DNA of 64,000 nt, from NCBI RefSeq assembly GCF_035987325.1, contig NZ_CP108488.1, forward strand, positions 6,758,001 to 6,822,000, written 5' to 3'. Shown here piece by piece: positions 10,532 to 21,944 of the stretch; position 1 is the stretch's first letter, and every line of letters begins with the position of its first letter. The stretch is from Streptomyces sp. NBC_01244 (lineage in GTDB: Bacteria; Actinomycetota; Actinomycetes; Streptomycetales; Streptomycetaceae). Under the pieces are notes generated by a model, which did no database searches, had not been told where the DNA came from, and saw only the letters and a list, made by a program, of their open reading frames with translations. Position numbers and translations under genes: made by a program.

Positions 10532-12235
10532 ATGTCAACGCAACACGTGCAGCGCATGTCCCGCCTCATGGCCAAGACCCTCCGCGAGGACCCCGCCGAC
10601 GCGGAAACCCTCAGCCACCGCCTGCTGGTCCGGGCCGGCTACGTCCGGCGCAGCTCCGCCGGAGTGTGGAGCTGGCTGCCGCTCGGCAAGCGGGTCCTGG
10701 ACAACGTCTCGCGCATCGTCCGCGAGGAGATGGACGGGATCGGGGCGCAGGAAGTGCTGCTCCCGGCACTGCTGCCGAAGGAGCCGTACGAGGTCAGCGG
10801 GCGCTGGTCGGAGTACGGGGACCTGCTCTTCCGGCTCAAGGACCGCAAGGGCGCGGACTACCTGCTCGGCCCCACCCACGAGGAGATCTTCACCCTGGTG
10901 GTCAAGGACCAGTGCACGTCCTACAAGGACCTGCCGGTCATGCTCTACCAGATCCAGACCAAGTACCGGGACGAGGCCAGGCCCCGCTCGGGCGTCCTGC
11001 GCGGTCGCGAGTTCCAGATGAAGGACTCGTACTCCTTCGACGTGTCCGACGAGGGCCTGGCGGAGTCCTACCGGCTCCACCGCGAGGCCTACGTACGCAT
11101 CTTCGAGCGGCTCGGCCTCGACCACCGGGTGGTGTCGGCGGTCTCCGGCGCGATGGGCGGCTCGGCGTCGGAGGAGTTCCTGGCACCGGCCCCGGCCGGC
11201 GAGGACACCTTCGCGGACTGCCCCTCCTGCGGCTACGCGGCCAACACGGAGGCGGTGACCTTCGCCCTGACCCCGGCCCCGGGGGAGCACGCCCCGCTGG
11301 AGGAGATCCCGACCCCCGACACCCCCACCATCGAGACCCTGGCGGCGCACCTGGGCGTCCCCGCCTCCGCGACGCTGAAGAACCTCCTCGTGAAGGTGGA
11401 CGGCGAGATCACCGCCGTCGGCGTGCCCGGTGACCGCGAGGTCGACCTCGGCAAGCTCGGGGAGCACCTGGCCCCGGCGGTCGTGGAGCTGGTGACGGCG
11501 GAGGATTTCACCGGCCGGCCCGACCTCGTACGGGGCTACGTGGGCCCGCAGGGCCTGGAGAAGGTCCGCTACCTCGCCGACCCCCGCGTCGCACCGGGCA
11601 CCTCCTGGGTGACGGGGGCCAACCGGCCCGACACGCACGCCCGGAACGTGGTCTGCGGGCGGGACTTCGAGGTGGACCGGTACCTGGACGTGGTCGTCGT
11701 CGAGGAGGGCGACCCCTGCCCCTCCTGCGGAGCCGGGCTGCGGCTCGACCGGGCCATCGAGATCGGGCACATCTTCCAGCTCGGCCGCAAGTACGCGGAC
11801 GCGTTCGGACTCGACGTCCTCGGCAAGGAGGGCAAGCCGGTCCGGGTCACGATGGGCTCCTACGGGATCGGCGTCTCCCGCGCGGTGGCCGCGCTGGCCG
11901 AGCAGACGGCGGACGAGCGGGGCCTGTGCTGGCCCGCCGCGGTCGCCCCGGCCGACGTCCACGTCGTGGCGGCGGGCAAGGCGGTGCCGCTCGCGCTGGC
12001 GGAGTCGGCGGCGGAGTCCCTGGCCGGGGCCGGTCTCCGCGTCCTCCTGGACGACCGGCCGGGCCTGTCGCCCGGGGTGAAGCTGACGGACGCGGAGCTC
12101 ATCGGAGTCCCGTGGATCCTGGTCGCGGGCCGCCGGTCCGCGGACGGGGTGGTGGAGCTCCAGGACCGCCGCTCCGGCACCCGCGAGGAGCTCCCCCTGG
12201 CGGAGGCCCTGTCCCGCCTGACCGCCGGCGCGTAG
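10532..12235 (+). CDS. proS: Prolyl-tRNA synthetase, bacterial (editing) type
   Basis: It charges tRNA-Pro with proline in the cytoplasm. The 567-residue length is that of the bacterial ProS with an inserted editing domain. Class II motifs are visible: motif 1 region ([18 protein letters not shown]), motif 2 ([16 protein letters not shown], with MKDSYSFD) and motif 3 ([13 protein letters not shown]). The editing domain occupies about residues 230-395 (for example [15 protein letters not shown]). The C-terminal anticodon-binding domain follows ([12 protein letters not shown]). It appears to have its own leaderless promoter and ends against a large palindromic repeat. Confidence 0.97.
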   Translation: MSTQHVQRMSRLMAKTLREDPADAETLSHRLLVRAGYVRRSSAGVWSWLPLGKRVLDNVSRIVREEMDGIGAQEVLLPALLPKEPYEVSGRWSEYGDLLFRLKDRKGADYLLGPTHEEIFTLVVKDQCTSYKDLPVMLYQIQTKYRDEARPRSGVLRGREFQMKDSYSFDVSDEGLAESYRLHREAYVRIFERLGLDHRVVSAVSGAMGGSASEEFLAPAPAGEDTFADCPSCGYAANTEAVTFALTPAPGEHAPLEEIPTPDTPTIETLAAHLGVPASATLKNLLVKVDGEITAVGVPGDREVDLGKLGEHLAPAVVELVTAEDFTGRPDLVRGYVGPQGLEKVRYLADPRVAPGTSWVTGANRPDTHARNVVCGRDFEVDRYLDVVVVEEGDPCPSCGAGLRLDRAIEIGHIFQLGRKYADAFGLDVLGKEGKPVRVTMGSYGIGVSRAVAALAEQTADERGLCWPAAVAPADVHVVAAGKAVPLALAESAAESLAGAGLRVLLDDRPGLSPGVKLTDAELIGVPWILVAGRRSADGVVELQDRRSGTREELPLAEALSRLTAGA

Positions 12236-12420
12236 CCCTGCGGGGCCGGGTCCCCTACCCGCCCTTCGCCCGTTCCCCGGGCTCTGCCCGGACCCGGTCC
12301 TCAAACGCCGGACGGGCTGGATCGATCCAGCCTCGCCGGCGTTTGAGGCGCGGGGTCTGGGGCGGAGCCCCAGGGGGTCCGGGCGCAGCCCGGGGAACGG
12401 TGGAAGGGCGGGTAGGGGAC
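12236..12420. repeat. Large REP-like palindrome between the convergent proS and SPFH genes
   Basis: An imperfect inverted repeat of about 170 bases runs from 12250 to 12420, centred on a perfect CTGGATCGATCCAG palindrome at 12317-12330. Each arm contains a CCTCAAACGCCGGACGGGC-type block (12299-12316 and, reversed, about 12332-12350), a GGGCTC/CCCGG hairpin and a GTCCCCTACCC end. A single arm of the same element occurs at 31034-31116. Its location between convergent genes suggests a bidirectional terminator as well as a dispersed repeat family. Confidence 0.85.
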
Positions 12421-12435
12421 GGCTCCGCGCAGCGC

Positions 12436-13389
12436 CTAGCCGCGCTCGTCCGGCTCCGCCGGGGGCGGCGGCGACGGGGCGCCGTCCAGGCAGGGCTCGT
12501 CCGCCGCCCCGGGGCCGAGCCCCGCACCGGCGTCCGCAGGCGCCACCGCGAGAGCGGGGCCCGCGAGGCCGGGGGACGGCGCCGCAGGTGCGGGGGCCGC
12601 CGGTCCCGGAGACGGCTGCGCCGCGGGCGACGGGGCCGCGCGTTCCAGGAAGCGCAGGAGTTCCACCGGGAACGGGAGGACGAGGGTGGAGTTCTTCTCC
12701 GCGGCGACGGCCACGACCGTCTGGAGCAGGCGCAGCTGAAGCGCGGCGGGCTGCTCCGACATGACCTCCGCCGCCTGCGCCAGCTTCTTCGAGGCCTGGA
12801 GCTCCGCATCCGCGTTGATGATCCGCGCCCGCCGCTCCCGGTCGGCCTCCGCCTGCCGCGCCATCGACCGCTTCATCGTCTCCGGGAGCGAGACGTCCTT
12901 GATCTCCACCCGGTCGATCTGGACGCCCCAGCCCACCGCCGGACTGTCGATCATCAGCTCCAGGCCCTGGTTGAGCTGCTCCCGGTTGGACAGCAGATCG
13001 TCCAGGTCGGACTTGCCGATGATCGACCGCAGCGAGGTCTGCGCCATCTGGGAGACGGCGAAGCGGTAGTCCTCCACCTCGATGATCGCGCTGGCCGCGT
13101 CCACCACCTTGAAGTACACGACCGCGTCCACCCGCACCGTGACGTTGTCCCGGGTGATCCCCTCCTGGGCGGGCACCGGCATCGTCACGATCTGCATGTT
13201 GACCTTGCGCAGCCGGTCCATGACCGGGACCACGAAGGTGAAGCCGGGCCCCCGGACGCCGCCCCGCAGCCGGCCGAGGCGGAAGACCACGCCCCGCTCG
13301 TACTGCTTCACCACCCGGGCGGCGGCGCCCACGTAGGCCGCGATCCCGACGCCCGCGACGGCGCCGGCTGTCAGCAGTTCCTGGAGCAT
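12436..13389 (-). CDS. SPFH/stomatin (band 7) membrane protein
   Basis: The 317-residue protein begins at ATG 13389, with AGGAGG seven bases upstream on its strand. It has an N-terminal membrane segment (about 5-25) followed by the stomatin signature ERGVVFRLGRL and RGPGFTFVVPVMDRL. The SPFH core extends to about residue 170 and a helical segment with DRERRARIINADAELQAS to about 230. The C-terminal tail of about 80 residues is Ala/Pro-rich and looks disordered. Family members form oligomeric scaffolds in membrane microdomains and often regulate proteases or transporters. No NfeD-type partner protease is adjacent. It is the last gene of a leftward four-gene cluster. Confidence 0.92.
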   Translation of the reverse strand: MLQELLTAGAVAGVGIAAYVGAAARVVKQYERGVVFRLGRLRGGVRGPGFTFVVPVMDRLRKVNMQIVTMPVPAQEGITRDNVTVRVDAVVYFKVVDAASAIIEVEDYRFAVSQMAQTSLRSIIGKSDLDDLLSNREQLNQGLELMIDSPAVGWGVQIDRVEIKDVSLPETMKRSMARQAEADRERRARIINADAELQASKKLAQAAEVMSEQPAALQLRLLQTVVAVAAEKNSTLVLPFPVELLRFLERAAPSPAAQPSPGPAAPAPAAPSPGLAGPALAVAPADAGAGLGPGAADEPCLDGAPSPPPPAEPDERG

Positions 13390-13431
13390 GGCGGCCTCCT
13401 GCCGGGCACGTCCCCCCAAGGGACTTATGCC

Positions 13432-14334
13432 CTACAACCAGCCCGCGAACTCCAGCAGCAGCTCAGCATCCCGCCGCCGGCCCGCCGCCAGCGCCCGGTT
13501 GCCCGATTCGACGGCCCGGAACAGCGTCCAGCCCCGCAGCCGGTCCCGGTCCACCTCCAGGGCGTCGGCCAGCTTGTTCACCCGCCGCCGGGCGCCCGAG
13601 GCCCCCGCCGAGGAGGCCATCTGGTCCTCCAGCCGGTCCCGTACCAGCCGTGCCAGGTCGTAGGCCCGCTCGCCGACCATCGGGTCGGGGCCCACCGCCA
13701 GCCACGGGGCGCGCTCGCCGGCGAGGACCTTGCCCTGCCGGAAGTTCCCGTGCAGCAACAGCTCCTCGGCCGGCGCCGCCGTCAGCTCCTCGCGGGCCGC
13801 GAGCGCCGCCGAGGCCAGCTCGGCCGCCTCCGGGGGCGCCTTGCGGAGCACCTCGGCCTGCTCGGCGGTCCGCTCGGCGACCGTCTCCCAGCCGTGCCCC
13901 CGCGCCGGGGCCACCCACAGCCTGCGCAGCGTGCCGCAGGCCTCCAGTAGCGCCTTCGCCTCCGGCAGCGAGCGCAGCGAGACCTCGGGGTGCAGCCGTT
14001 CCAGCAGCAGCGCCCCGTCCTCCTCGTGGTGGCGCGTGTCGAGGACCCGTACGGCCCCGAAGCCGCCCCAGTGCGCGAGCGCGGCCAGTTCCCGGTCGGG
14101 CCGGAGCCCCGGCGGGGCCAACTTCAGCGCGGCCGGGGTCCCGTCTGCGTACCGGACGAGGACGACCAGGCTGCTGCGGCCGCCGGGGGCCTGCACCCGC
14201 TGGGCGTGCACCCCGCGCCGGGCCAGCGCCCCCTCCGCCAGCCGGGGGAGCTGCCCCAGCCAGTCCGAGACGTGCGCCGATTCCGGCAGTTCGCCGAGCG
14301 CCCGTACGAGCCGCTGCGGCGGTTCGAAAGCCAT
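13432..14334 (-). CDS. Aminoglycoside-phosphotransferase-fold protein lacking catalytic residues
   Basis: This 300-residue protein has the overall pattern of the streptomycin-kinase/APH fold. The N-lobe Lys is in PAALKLAPPG and an acidic residue in RELAALAHW. The C-lobe ends with VGERAYDLARLVRDR. The catalytic loop, normally HGDLHxGN, reads LLHGNFRQGKVL: the catalytic Asp is Asn and the metal-binding Asn is Lys. The usual IDP of the metal-binding motif reads AVGPDP. Phosphotransfer is therefore unlikely and a binding or regulatory role is inferred. ATG 14334 has GAAAGGGA upstream. It lies 42 bases before the SPFH gene on the same strand. Confidence 0.85.
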   Translation of the reverse strand: MAFEPPQRLVRALGELPESAHVSDWLGQLPRLAEGALARRGVHAQRVQAPGGRSSLVVLVRYADGTPAALKLAPPGLRPDRELAALAHWGGFGAVRVLDTRHHEEDGALLLERLHPEVSLRSLPEAKALLEACGTLRRLWVAPARGHGWETVAERTAEQAEVLRKAPPEAAELASAALAAREELTAAPAEELLLHGNFRQGKVLAGERAPWLAVGPDPMVGERAYDLARLVRDRLEDQMASSAGASGARRRVNKLADALEVDRDRLRGWTLFRAVESGNRALAAGRRRDAELLLEFAGWL

Positions 14335-14386
14335 GCGTGCGTGGTCCCTTTCAGCTGTGCCCGGGCTCGTCGCGCATGCTTGCGCG

Positions 14387-14848
14387 CTAGGTCGGCGGTG
14401 TGTCCGCGCGTTCCGTGAGCCCAGGGAAGGCTACGCCGACACCACGCCAGCGTGCCGCGCGCACGGCCGCGGCGGTGAGCGCGTCAGCCGCCTCGCGGCG
14501 CAACCGGCCCTCGGCGGCGCGCACCAGATCGGAGTACGCGCCCGCCACCCGGTCCTCGATCCCGGCGGCCAGCCGCTCGGCGTCGGCGGGCGTGCGCACG
14601 GTGAACGGCAGCGTGTACGCGGCCTCCGAGGGGCGAGGGGAACCGCCCAGCTCACGCACGGTGCGGGCGAGCGCGTCGCGGCGCGCGAGGTGGCCGACGT
14701 ACGCCTCGCGGGCCTCGGCGGAGCGGGCGGCCGAGGCCCGGGCCCCGATCACGCCGTAGCCGTACGCGGCCGCGTGCTCGGCGGCCAGCGCCGCCTGCGC
14801 GGCCTCCAGGACCCGGCCGGCGGGGGAGGGGACGGGGGCGGGGGTCAC
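14387..14848 (-). CDS. Ferritin-like DUF4439 protein
   Basis: The 153-residue, all-helical protein resembles the DUF4439 ferritin-like family: helix 1 contains ALAAEHAAAYGYGVIG and helix 2 contains AYVGHLARRDALA. The Glu/His/Tyr pattern fits a four-helix bundle, but metal binding is not established. GTG 14848 overlaps the stop of the preceding lipoprotein gene (GTGA), so the two are translationally coupled. A longer frame reaching upstream would overlap the lipoprotein gene by about 55 bases and is less likely. Coupling suggests that it acts with the lipoprotein at the membrane. Confidence 0.85.
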   Translation of the reverse strand: MTPAPVPSPAGRVLEAAQAALAAEHAAAYGYGVIGARASAARSAEAREAYVGHLARRDALARTVRELGGSPRPSEAAYTLPFTVRTPADAERLAAGIEDRVAGAYSDLVRAAEGRLRREAADALTAAAVRAARWRGVGVAFPGLTERADTPPT

Positions 14849-15456
14849 GAGGAGGCTCCCGGGTTCGAGGTCAGCAGGTACGCGTGCACGTGGCCGCACG
14901 CCGCCACCGAGGCCAGCATCCGCGCCAGCTCCCCGGGGGCGCCGGCCAGGGCGATCGTCCGGGCCTCGGCCAGGCTCCGCTCGGCGTCCGCGAGGGCGGT
15001 CAGCGCGTCGGCGGGCGCGGGGGGCACCGGTACGGTCCCGGAAGCGGGCGGGGCGGCGGCCGCGGCTCCGGACGGGACGGACGAGGGGGAGGCGGAGGGG
15101 GAGGGGGAAGCGGACGAGGAGGCGGAGGCCGGGGCCGCGGGCCGGGAAGGCGAGGCCGATGACGACGACGCGGCCGACGACCCCTCGTCGGCCAGGGCCG
15201 CCGTGTGCGCCGCGACCGAGGCGCGCAGCGGTGCGAGGCGCTGCGCGAGGGCCGGATGGGCCGCGGTCGTGGCGTCGTAACGTTCCAGCAGTCGCTCGCT
15301 GTCACGAACGGCCGTCTCGCGCATCCGCCGTTCGAGTGGAACCTCGGGGGCCGCTGCGGGCGGCCGGTCGTCGGAGCAACCGCTGAGCAGTGCGGCTCCG
15401 GCGATGCCCGCGGCACCGGCGAGCAGGCCTCTTCGCGACGGCAGGGTCGAGGGCAC
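14845..15456 (-). CDS. Tat-type lipoprotein, function unknown
   Basis: The 203-residue protein begins with a twin-arginine signal (PSRRGLLAG) and a hydrophobic stretch ending in the lipobox LLSGC, so it is predicted to be exported folded and lipid-anchored. After Cys27 comes a helical part (RMRETAVRDSERLLERYD), a low-complexity Ser/Ala/Pro linker at about residues 93-143, and a helical C-terminus (ADALTALADAERSLAEART). I recognise no enzymatic motif. It is the first gene of the leftward cluster and is divergent from rimP across a 166-base region. Confidence 0.88.
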   Translation of the reverse strand: MPSTLPSRRGLLAGAAGIAGAALLSGCSDDRPPAAAPEVPLERRMRETAVRDSERLLERYDATTAAHPALAQRLAPLRASVAAHTAALADEGSSAASSSSASPSRPAAPASASSSASPSPSASPSSVPSGAAAAAPPASGTVPVPPAPADALTALADAERSLAEARTIALAGAPGELARMLASVAACGHVHAYLLTSNPGASS

Positions 15457-15622
15457 GGAGACGTCCTTGGGGTGTTGACCGGGCTGATGGCTGGCAGGCT
15501 GTGATCACGGTACCCGGGGGCCCGCCCACAGGGCGGACGGCAACACCCCCCGCGACCGGATACCCTTTGACCTGACGCACGACGGACATCACAACAGCAC
15601 ACGCGGCCGAGGAGTCACCCGG

Positions 15623-16120
15623 ATGAGCACCACCCAGAGCGACAGGCTGCGCGCATTGCTGGAGCCGCTCGTCGCCGCCAAGGGCCTGGACCTCGAGGAG
15701 ATCGAGACGTCCAAGGCGGGCAAGCGCCGGATGCTGCGCATCATCGTGGACTCCGACGAGGGCGTGGAGCTGGACGCGTGCGCCGAGCTGAGCCGCGAGG
15801 TCTCGGACCTGCTGGACGAGACCGACGCGATGGGTGAGGACGAGTACGTCCTCGAAGTGAGCTCGCCGGGCGCTGACCGCCCGCTGACCGAGCACCGTCA
15901 CTACATCCGGGCGATCGGCCGGCTCGTGAAGTTCCAGACGTCGGACGGCGGGGAAGTGATCGCCCGCATCCTCGACGTCGACGACGAGGGCATGGACCTC
16001 GAAGTCCCGGGCGTGAAGGGCCGCAAGGCGACCGCCCGCCGCATCGTATTCACCGACATCGCCAAGGCGCGTGTCGAGATCGAGTTCAACCGCAAGGACA
16101 AGAAGGAAGAGGAGGCGTAG
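15623..16120 (+). CDS. rimP: Ribosome maturation factor RimP
   Basis: RimP assists maturation of the 30S subunit. The 165-residue product has the expected two-domain layout: an N-terminal KH-like domain ending in [16 protein letters not shown] and a C-terminal SH3-like domain ([30 protein letters not shown]). The start is ATG 15623, nine bases after AGGAG. The nusA start follows after two bases, giving the classical rimP-nusA unit. A promoter must lie in 15457-15622, which is shared with the divergent lipoprotein gene; TTGACC at 15567-15572 is a possible -35. Confidence 0.96.
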   Translation: MSTTQSDRLRALLEPLVAAKGLDLEEIETSKAGKRRMLRIIVDSDEGVELDACAELSREVSDLLDETDAMGEDEYVLEVSSPGADRPLTEHRHYIRAIGRLVKFQTSDGGEVIARILDVDDEGMDLEVPGVKGRKATARRIVFTDIAKARVEIEFNRKDKKEEEA

Positions 16121-16122
16121 TC

Positions 16123-17211
16123 GTGGACATCGACATGAGTGCCCTGCGGGGTCTGGTTCGGGAGAAGGAGATTTCCTTCGACCTGCTCGTCGAAGCGATC
16201 GAGTCGGCCCTCCTCATCGCGTACCACCGCACCGAGGGAAGCTTCCGGCGCGCACGCGTCGTGCTCGACCGCACCAACGGTCACGTGATCGTGTGGGCGA
16301 CCGAGGACCCGAGGGACCTGGAAGAGGGCCAGGAGGCCAAGGAGTTCGACGACACCCCGTCGGACTTCGGCCGCATCGCCGCGACGACCGCCAAGCAGGT
16401 GATCCTCCAGCGTCTTCGCGACGCCGAGGACGACCTGACCTTCGGCGAGTTCCTGGGCCGCGAGGGTGATGTCATCACCGGCGTGGTGCAGCAGGGCAAG
16501 GACCCGAAGAACGTCCTCGTCGACATCGGCAAGATGGAGGCCATGCTGCCGGTGCAGGAGCAGGTCCCCGGCGAGGACTACACGCACGGACTGCGCCTGA
16601 AGTCGTACGTCGTGCGGGTGGCGAAGGGTGTCCGCGGTCCGTCCGTGACCCTGTCGCGCACCCACCCGAACCTGGTGAAGAAGCTGTTCGCGCTGGAGGT
16701 CCCGGAGATCGCCGACGGCAGCGTCGAGATCTGCGCGATCGCCCGTGAGGCCGGTCACCGCACCAAGATCGCCGTCCGCGCCAACCGCTCCGGCCTCAAC
16801 CCGAAGGGCGCCTGCATCGGCCCGATGGGCAGCCGCGTGCGCAACGTGATGGCCGAGCTGCACGGCGAGAAGATCGACATCGTCGACTGGTCGGACGACC
16901 CGGCGGAGATGGTCGCCAACGCCCTGTCACCCGCCCGGGTGAGCAAGGTCGAGGTCGTGGACTGGGACACCCGGTCCGCGCGGGTGACCGTGCCCGACTA
17001 CCAGCTGTCGCTGGCCATCGGCAAGGAGGGCCAGAACGCCCGCCTCGCCGCTCGCCTGACCGGCTGGCGCATCGACATCCGTCCCGACACCGAGCAGCCC
17101 TCGGACGGGGACGACCGCGACCGCGACCGCGGCGAGCGCCGCGACGAGCGCCGCGACGACCGGGGTGACGACCGCCGGGACGACCGGCGCGACGACCGCC
17201 GCGGGGAATAA
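16123..17211 (+). CDS. nusA: Transcription termination/antitermination factor NusA
   Basis: NusA binds RNA polymerase and nascent RNA and acts in pausing, termination and rRNA antitermination. The 362-residue form has an N-terminal polymerase-binding domain (about 1-125), an S1 domain and two KH domains ([43 protein letters not shown]). It lacks the C-terminal acidic repeats of E. coli. Instead it ends in about 30 residues of alternating Asp and Arg (from about residue 330). GTG 16123 is preceded by GAGGAGG within the rimP 3' end. Confidence 0.96.
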   Translation: MDIDMSALRGLVREKEISFDLLVEAIESALLIAYHRTEGSFRRARVVLDRTNGHVIVWATEDPRDLEEGQEAKEFDDTPSDFGRIAATTAKQVILQRLRDAEDDLTFGEFLGREGDVITGVVQQGKDPKNVLVDIGKMEAMLPVQEQVPGEDYTHGLRLKSYVVRVAKGVRGPSVTLSRTHPNLVKKLFALEVPEIADGSVEICAIAREAGHRTKIAVRANRSGLNPKGACIGPMGSRVRNVMAELHGEKIDIVDWSDDPAEMVANALSPARVSKVEVVDWDTRSARVTVPDYQLSLAIGKEGQNARLAARLTGWRIDIRPDTEQPSDGDDRDRDRGERRDERRDDRGDDRRDDRRDDRRGE

Positions 17212-17216
17212 AACCG

Positions 17217-17244
17217 GTACCGCCCGGAGCTGTCCGAGCGGTAC
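17217..17244 (+). other. Hairpin between nusA and ylxR
   Basis: A 7-bp stem GTACCGC/GCGGTAC is extended by three more pairs after one mismatch (17217-17227 with 17234-17244). It begins six bases after the nusA stop. It could terminate or process the transcript in the 188-base gap before ylxR; no T run follows. Confidence 0.45.
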
Positions 17245-17399
17245 ACAAGAGCTGCAGGGGCGACAAGAGCCCTGCTCGACGTGCAGGGCCGTCCGCCGCC
17301 GAGGTTTCGGCGGCCGGACCCGGCACTCGTGATCACGACAACATCCGTTCGATTTTTCGCCCGAAGGGGTGAGGTCGGTGCGGGGAGGTAGACTTAAGC

Positions 17400-17687
17400 G
17401 TGTCTGGCCGGACGCAAGCCCGCGCATGCCCCGAACGCACCTGTGTGGGGTGTCGGGAGCGAGCGGCCAAGAGCGATCTGCTGCGCATCGTGGCGGTCGG
17501 TGACAAATGTGTCTCCGATCCTCGCGGTACGCTGCCCGGCCGGGGTGCCTACGTGCACCCCGCCGTGGTCTGCCTCGACCAGGCTGTCCGCCGTAGGGCG
17601 TTCTCCCGGGCCTTCAAGTCCGCAGGACCGTTCGACACGGCGGAACTGCACAAAGCCCTGGCCGATGAGGCCGAGGCGACACCGTAG
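17400..17687 (+). CDS. ylxR: YlxR-family RNA-binding protein (DUF448)
   Basis: The 95-residue protein carries the family signature [20 protein letters not shown] near the N-terminus and GRGAYVHP in the middle. YlxR proteins are small RNA-binding factors encoded between nusA and infB; in firmicutes one has been linked to RNase P modulation, but a role here is inference. GTG 17400 follows GGGGAGG at 12 bases. A -10-like TAGACT ends only five bases before it, so a leaderless transcript is also possible. Confidence 0.93.
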   Translation: MSGRTQARACPERTCVGCRERAAKSDLLRIVAVGDKCVSDPRGTLPGRGAYVHPAVVCLDQAVRRRAFSRAFKSAGPFDTAELHKALADEAEATP

Positions 17688-17753
17688 GCACGTAGTACGG
17701 CACGGATCACCGTGCGGTCAGGTACCTCGCGAGTTGGAAGTAGGTCGAGATTG

Positions 17754-17788
17754 CGATGAGCACCCCTCGATGAGTACGCGATGAGTAC
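17754..17788. repeat. CGATGAGYAC direct repeats in the infB leader
   Basis: Three copies of a 10-base unit (17754-17763, 17768-17777, 17779-17788) lie in the 151-base leader of infB. A small hairpin GCACGG-ATCA-CCGTGC is at 17700-17715. They may be a protein-binding array or chance; no function is known to me. Confidence 0.55.
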
Positions 17789-17838
17789 GAGCATGAAGTA
17801 GAGACGGTCCGGCGTAACCCGGACCTAAAAGGAGCGAA

Positions 17839-21000
<3,162 letters not shown>

Positions 21001-21040
21001 GCGCGAGGCGGTTCGCACCGTGTCGTAGGCAGCTGTAACA

Positions 21041-21079
21041 CCGGGGCCGGTCGGCGGAATATCCGTCGATCGGCCCCGG
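21041..21079 (+). terminator. Hairpin terminator after infB
   Basis: A 13-bp stem with one G-U pair (21041-21053 with 21067-21079) has a smaller inner stem and lies 40 bases after the infB stop. The next gene begins 85 bases later. Confidence 0.65.
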
Positions 21080-21163
21080 CCGTTGCGTGTACGGTTCTGA
21101 TGACCCTGCCGCGCGACGGCCGGCAGGCCACCGAACCCGCACCGGCGGGATATCCGGAACTGC

Positions 21164-21457
21164 ATGTACGTGGGGACTCTGTCCTTCGATCTGCTCCTCG
21201 GCGACGTTCACTCGCTGAAGGAGAAACGCTCCGTCGTCCGGCCCATCGTGGCCGAGCTCCAGCGCAAGTTCTCTGTGAGCGCGGCCGAAGTGGGCGACCA
21301 GGACCTGCACCGCAGGGCCCGTATAGGGGTCGCTCTGGTGAGTGGGGACACGGGGTTCCTCTCGGATGTACTGGACCGCTGCGAGCGGCTGGTCGCGGCA
21401 CGTCCGGAAGTGGAGCTGCTGTCGGTACGACGACGGCTCCACGGTGATGAAGACTGA
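21164..21457 (+). CDS. DUF503 (YlxP-like) protein
   Basis: The 97-residue protein has the family pattern MYVGTLSFDLLL, HSLKEKRSVVRPIVAELQ and a C-terminal helix. DUF503 genes commonly sit between infB and rbfA; their biochemical role is not established. It starts at ATG 21164 and is followed 28 bases later by rbfA, suggesting a DUF503-rbfA-truB unit. Confidence 0.92.
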   Translation: MYVGTLSFDLLLGDVHSLKEKRSVVRPIVAELQRKFSVSAAEVGDQDLHRRARIGVALVSGDTGFLSDVLDRCERLVAARPEVELLSVRRRLHGDED

Positions 21458-21485
21458 CCGCAAGACTTGAGAAGGAGACGGACCA

Positions 21486-21944
21486 GTGGCCGACAATGCG
21501 CGGGCGAAGAAGCTGGCGGACCTCATCCGGGAGGTGGTGGCCGAGAAGCTGCAGCGCGGCGTCAAGGACCCCCGCCTCGGTACGCACGTGACCATCACGG
21601 ACACCAGGGTCACCGGCGACCTGCGGGAGGCCACGGTCTTCTACACGGTGTACGGCGACGACGAGGCGCGGGTCAGCGCGGCGGCGGGCCTGGAGAGCGC
21701 CAAGGGCGTACTGCGCTCCGCGGTCGGCCGGGCGGCGCAGACCAAGTTCACGCCGACCCTGACGTTCGTGGCGGACGCCCTTCCGGAGACCGCCAAGAGC
21801 ATCGAGGACCTCCTCGAGAAGGCGCGCACCTCCGACGCCCAGGTGCGGGAGGTTTCCTCGGGCGCTCAGTACGCCGGCGAAGCCGACCCGTACAAGAAGC
21901 CCGACGAGGACGACGACTCGGACGAGGACGCAGCCGCGGAATGA
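21486..21944 (+). CDS. rbfA: Ribosome-binding factor A
   Basis: RbfA is a 30S assembly and cold-adaptation factor that binds near the 5' helix of 16S rRNA. The 152-residue protein has a KH-like fold with RAKKLADLIREVVAEKL at the N-terminus and GVKDPRLGTHVTITDTRVTG in the core. It ends in an acidic tail (DEDDDSDEDAAAE), longer than in E. coli. GTG 21486 follows GAAGGAGACGG. Its stop overlaps the truB start by four bases (ATGA). Confidence 0.96.
   Translation: MADNARAKKLADLIREVVAEKLQRGVKDPRLGTHVTITDTRVTGDLREATVFYTVYGDDEARVSAAAGLESAKGVLRSAVGRAAQTKFTPTLTFVADALPETAKSIEDLLEKARTSDAQVREVSSGAQYAGEADPYKKPDEDDDSDEDAAAE

Noticed and set aside
13432..14334. Aminoglycoside resistance gene
   Set aside because: The fold is APH-like, but the catalytic Asp, metal Asn and IDP motif are all replaced.
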